From the NCBI GenBank assembly GCA_002366775.1, contig DFBW01000213.1:11404-17623 (forward strand): a stretch of 6,220 nt of DNA, in the 5' to 3' direction. The translations under genes and the position numbers were made by a program. A model generated the notes under the pieces. That model saw only the letters and a list, made by a program, of their open reading frames with translations. It searched no databases and had not been told where the DNA came from. Of this stretch, positions 1 through 6,220 are shown piece by piece (positions within the stretch are counted from its first letter, which is position 1; every line of letters starts with the position of its first letter). The DNA comes from Roseovarius sp. UBA3070 (lineage in GTDB: Bacteria; Pseudomonadota; Alphaproteobacteria; Rhodobacterales; Rhodobacteraceae).

Positions 1-335
1 GGCGTGGCGCCCGCCAGATAGCTGTCGGCAAATTCGTCAATCACCGCATCCTTAAAGATGTTTTCGTAATCCAGCACATAATGCGGAAATCCCATATCTT
101 CGGCCACGCGGCGGGCATCGTGGATGTCCACACCGGCACAACACGCGCCTTTTTTGGCCAGCGCCGCACCGTGGTCATACAGCTGCAAAGTCACCCCGAT
201 CACGTCATAGCCTTCCTCGGCCAGCTGTGCGGCCACAACCGAGCTGTCCACACCTCCCGACATCGCCACAACGACTCGCGTTTGGGCAGGGGGCTTGGGG
301 ATACCAAGCGAATTCAAGGGATGGTCAAGCGGCAT
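1..335 (-). CDS. mnmA: tRNA-specific 2-thiouridylase MnmA (N-terminal part, cut by window edge)
   Basis: MnmA (TrmU) puts the 2-thio group on U34 of tRNA-Lys, -Glu and -Gln in the cytoplasm, using ATP to adenylate the uridine and sulfur from a relay. Reading the minus strand from the ATG at 335 gives 111 codons with no stop. The PP-loop ATP-pyrophosphatase motif MSGGVDSS is at residues 25-32. It is followed by [13 protein letters not shown] (42-54), by [16 protein letters not shown] (64-79), a block typical of the alphaproteobacterial form, and by YLAGAT at 106-111. In the family the catalytic-cysteine segment follows immediately, so it lies just outside the window. The start is supported by a GAGGT ribosome site five bases upstream (complement of 341-345). 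A 24-residue N-terminal extension precedes the PP-loop motif. The gene is divergent from sciP. The family call is firm; the rest of the protein cannot be judged. Confidence 0.93.
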   Translation of the reverse strand, partial: MPLDHPLNSLGIPKPPAQTRVVVAMSGGVDSSVVAAQLAEEGYDVIGVTLQLYDHGAALAKKGACCAGVDIHDARRVAEDMGFPHYVLDYENIFKDAVIDEFADSYLAGAT

Positions 336-378
336 GTGGCACCTCGGGGCGTGTCTGTGGGGCGTGGCTGTTGCGCGC

Positions 379-407
379 TATATAGGGGCTTTGCCCTCAG
401 GTTTGAA
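379..407 (-). promoter_or_regulatory. Candidate sigma-70-type promoter for mnmA
   Basis: On the minus strand, TTCAAA (complement of 402-407) is separated by exactly 17 bases from TATATA (complement of 379-384). These match the -35 and -10 consensus at about four and five of six positions. The predicted start near 372 would give a leader of roughly 35-40 nt before the mnmA ATG at 335, which has a good ribosome site. This is inference from spacing and similarity only; alphaproteobacterial promoters are often degenerate. Confidence 0.35.
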
Positions 408-537
408 CCAGCATTCGTTCAGGCCCGCTGACAGGTCAGTCATGTAAGGCGTTTTGGCAAGAAGCTATATCGCACGCTACGCTCAAAACACTTTAGGGCG
501 GGGTTTATAAAAATCTGAAACAGTTCGTCGATCTGGC

Positions 538-552
538 TTCATTCGTCTTTAA
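538..552 (+). promoter_or_regulatory. CtrA-box-like site upstream of sciP
   Basis: TTCA-N7-TTAA (538-541 and 549-552) matches the CtrA recognition pattern TTAA-N7-TTAA at seven of eight positions. It lies 43 bases before the sciP ATG. If it were the -35 region of a CtrA-activated promoter, the transcript would begin almost at the sciP ribosome site, which is awkward. If transcription starts instead from the TATAAA at 506-511, the site would lie downstream of the start and would suit repression. A chance match in AT-rich DNA cannot be excluded. Confidence 0.3.
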
Positions 553-582
553 ACCTGCGCACGTCATTGTGTGGTTATCCAT

Positions 583-587
583 AAGGG
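583..587 (+). promoter_or_regulatory. Ribosome binding site that decides the sciP start
   Basis: AAGGG lies eight bases before the ATG at 596. The longer in-frame GTG at 569 has no comparable purine-rich sequence at the right distance, and it would add nine residues not expected in this family. The ATG is therefore preferred. Confidence 0.7.
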
Positions 588-595
588 CGAGACAG

Positions 596-874
596 ATGTA
601 TCTAAAGAAAGTAGACGGCCCGCGCGCGGTCACATTACCAGACGGATCAACCATGACCCGTGCTGATCTTCCGGCACCCACAACCGGGCGTTGGGTGGCC
701 TCTCGTAAGTTGGCAGTCGTGCGCGGGGTGCTTTATGGGCTGATCACGCAAGCCGAAGCCTTGGCGCGCTATGACCTAAGTCAGGATGAATTTACTGAAT
801 GGGTGCGGGCAGTTAGTGACCATGGCGAAGAGGCTTTGAAGGCCACAGCACTAAAAAACTATAGACAACCATAA
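596..874 (+). CDS. sciP: CtrA inhibitor SciP (DUF1153 family)
   Basis: Encodes a 92-residue soluble protein of the DUF1153 family. In Caulobacter the family member SciP limits transcription of CtrA-dependent genes in G1 cells by contacting CtrA and/or DNA. Recognisable blocks are the N-terminal MYLKKVDGPRAVTLPDG (1-17), RWVASRKLAVVRG (32-44), and a helix-turn-helix-like segment, GLITQAEALARYDLS (48-62), followed by DEFTEWVRAV (64-73). The end is HGEEALKATALKNYRQ. Length is close to that of Caulobacter SciP (about 90 residues). The gene lies 93 bases upstream of ctrA on the same strand, so inhibitor and target are neighbours and may be co-transcribed, since no terminator is visible between them. 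The start is the ATG at 596 with AAGGG upstream. There is no signal peptide or membrane segment. The family is clear; the exact mode of action in this organism is inferred from the homologue. Confidence 0.9.
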   Translation: MYLKKVDGPRAVTLPDGSTMTRADLPAPTTGRWVASRKLAVVRGVLYGLITQAEALARYDLSQDEFTEWVRAVSDHGEEALKATALKNYRQP

Positions 875-901
875 GTAGAATTCGCACAATGTTCTCCTAA
901 G

Positions 902-916
902 GTAACGTGTGGTTAA
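902..916 (+). promoter_or_regulatory. Putative CtrA box upstream of ctrA (autoregulation)
   Basis: GTAA-N7-TTAA (902-905 and 913-916) reads TTAA-N7-TTAC on the other strand, seven of eight positions of the CtrA consensus. The TTAA half is embedded in the perfect palindrome TGGTTAACCA (910-919). The site is 52 bases before the ctrA ATG, a position suited to autoregulation, which is known for ctrA in Caulobacter. No convincing -35/-10 pair at standard spacing could be assigned around it, so activation versus repression cannot be decided from sequence. Confidence 0.5.
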
Positions 917-967
917 CCAATATTGGTCAGTTTGATCCCAGACAATATGACTTAGCGGAGAAATTAA

Positions 968-6137
<5,170 letters not shown>

Positions 6138-6180
6138 GTAAAATTTAATATCATTTGTTATCAAGTGGTTGTGTTGGTGT

Positions 6181-6215
6181 GTTCCATAAAGTTCACAAAT
6201 GTTCTCATAAAGTTC
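6181..6215 (+). promoter_or_regulatory. Putative LexA (SOS) operator cluster upstream of the next gene
   Basis: GTTC occurs four times, starting at 6181, 6191, 6201 and 6212. The last pair, GTTC-TCATAAA-GTTC (6201-6215), is an exact match to the alphaproteobacterial LexA operator GTTC-N7-GTTC, with an AT-rich spacer. The first pair, GTTC-CATAAA-GTTC (6181-6194), is nearly the same sequence with one spacer base missing. The cluster is in the AT-rich gap after recG and probably belongs to the promoter of a plus-strand gene that starts beyond the window. The match is seen directly; LexA binding and SOS control of the next gene are inferred. Confidence 0.65.
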
Positions 6216-6220
6216 TTTAC

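Noticed and set aside
81..431. Plus-strand open frame of 116 codons
   Set aside because: It is antisense to mnmA over most of its length. The minus-strand reading carries the SGGVDSS motif and a good ribosome site, while this frame shows no recognisable domain.
428..439. Inverted repeat CTGAC-AG-GTCAG in the mnmA-sciP gap
   Set aside because: Five-base arms with a two-base centre occur often by chance. It is too small for a terminator and matches no operator I recognise.
891..905. SOS-like sequence GTTC-TCCTAAG-GTAA upstream of ctrA, similar to the site at 6201-6215
   Set aside because: The second half is GTAA instead of GTTC, two mismatches in an essential half-site, and it is better explained by the overlapping CtrA box at 902-916.
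923..951. TTGGTC-N17-TATGAC as the ctrA promoter
   Set aside because: Spacing fits, but the predicted start near 957 falls on the ribosome site GGAG (957-960), leaving almost no leader. The hexamers are also poor matches.
6138..6180. Possible terminator after recG
   Set aside because: This AT-rich stretch shows no stem of useful length, so no terminator is called. Transcription may run on to the next gene.

Overview
The window looks like a chromosomal segment of an alphaproteobacterium, most likely from the Rhodobacterales (Roseobacter group). The evidence is a DUF1153/SciP-type protein followed by the cell-cycle response regulator CtrA, an alphaproteobacterial-type MnmA, a long LigA with an extra charged insert, and a GTTC-N7-GTTC site matching the alphaproteobacterial LexA (SOS) operator. 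All calls were made by reading the sequence; no database search was run.

Layout: (1) Positions 1-335, minus strand: the N-terminal 111 codons of mnmA (tRNA 2-thiouridylase), cut by the window edge. (2) Positions 336-595: a divergent control region between mnmA and sciP, with a candidate minus-strand promoter for mnmA and a CtrA-box-like site near sciP. (3) Positions 596-874, plus strand: sciP, a small CtrA-inhibitory protein. (4) Positions 875-967: a short regulatory gap with a near-consensus CtrA box overlapping two interlocked palindromes. (5) Positions 968-1684: ctrA, complete. (6) Positions 1685-1791: a gap with a strong stem-loop directly after ctrA. (7) Positions 1792-4050: ligA, NAD+-dependent DNA ligase, probably with a TTG start. 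(8) Positions 4047-6137: recG, the branched-DNA helicase, overlapping ligA by ATGA. (9) Positions 6138-6220: an AT-rich gap ending in four GTTC elements spaced by about one helical turn, including one exact GTTC-N7-GTTC SOS box. It presumably controls a gene beyond the window.

Functionally there are two modules. sciP and ctrA form a regulator/inhibitor pair, with sequence signs of CtrA feedback on its own gene. ligA and recG form a translationally coupled replication/repair pair: nick sealing, and fork or Holliday-junction remodelling. The SOS box just after recG suggests the next gene also belongs to DNA-damage repair. Most of the window is conserved core genome. The parts worth a second look are the regulatory sequences, not the proteins.
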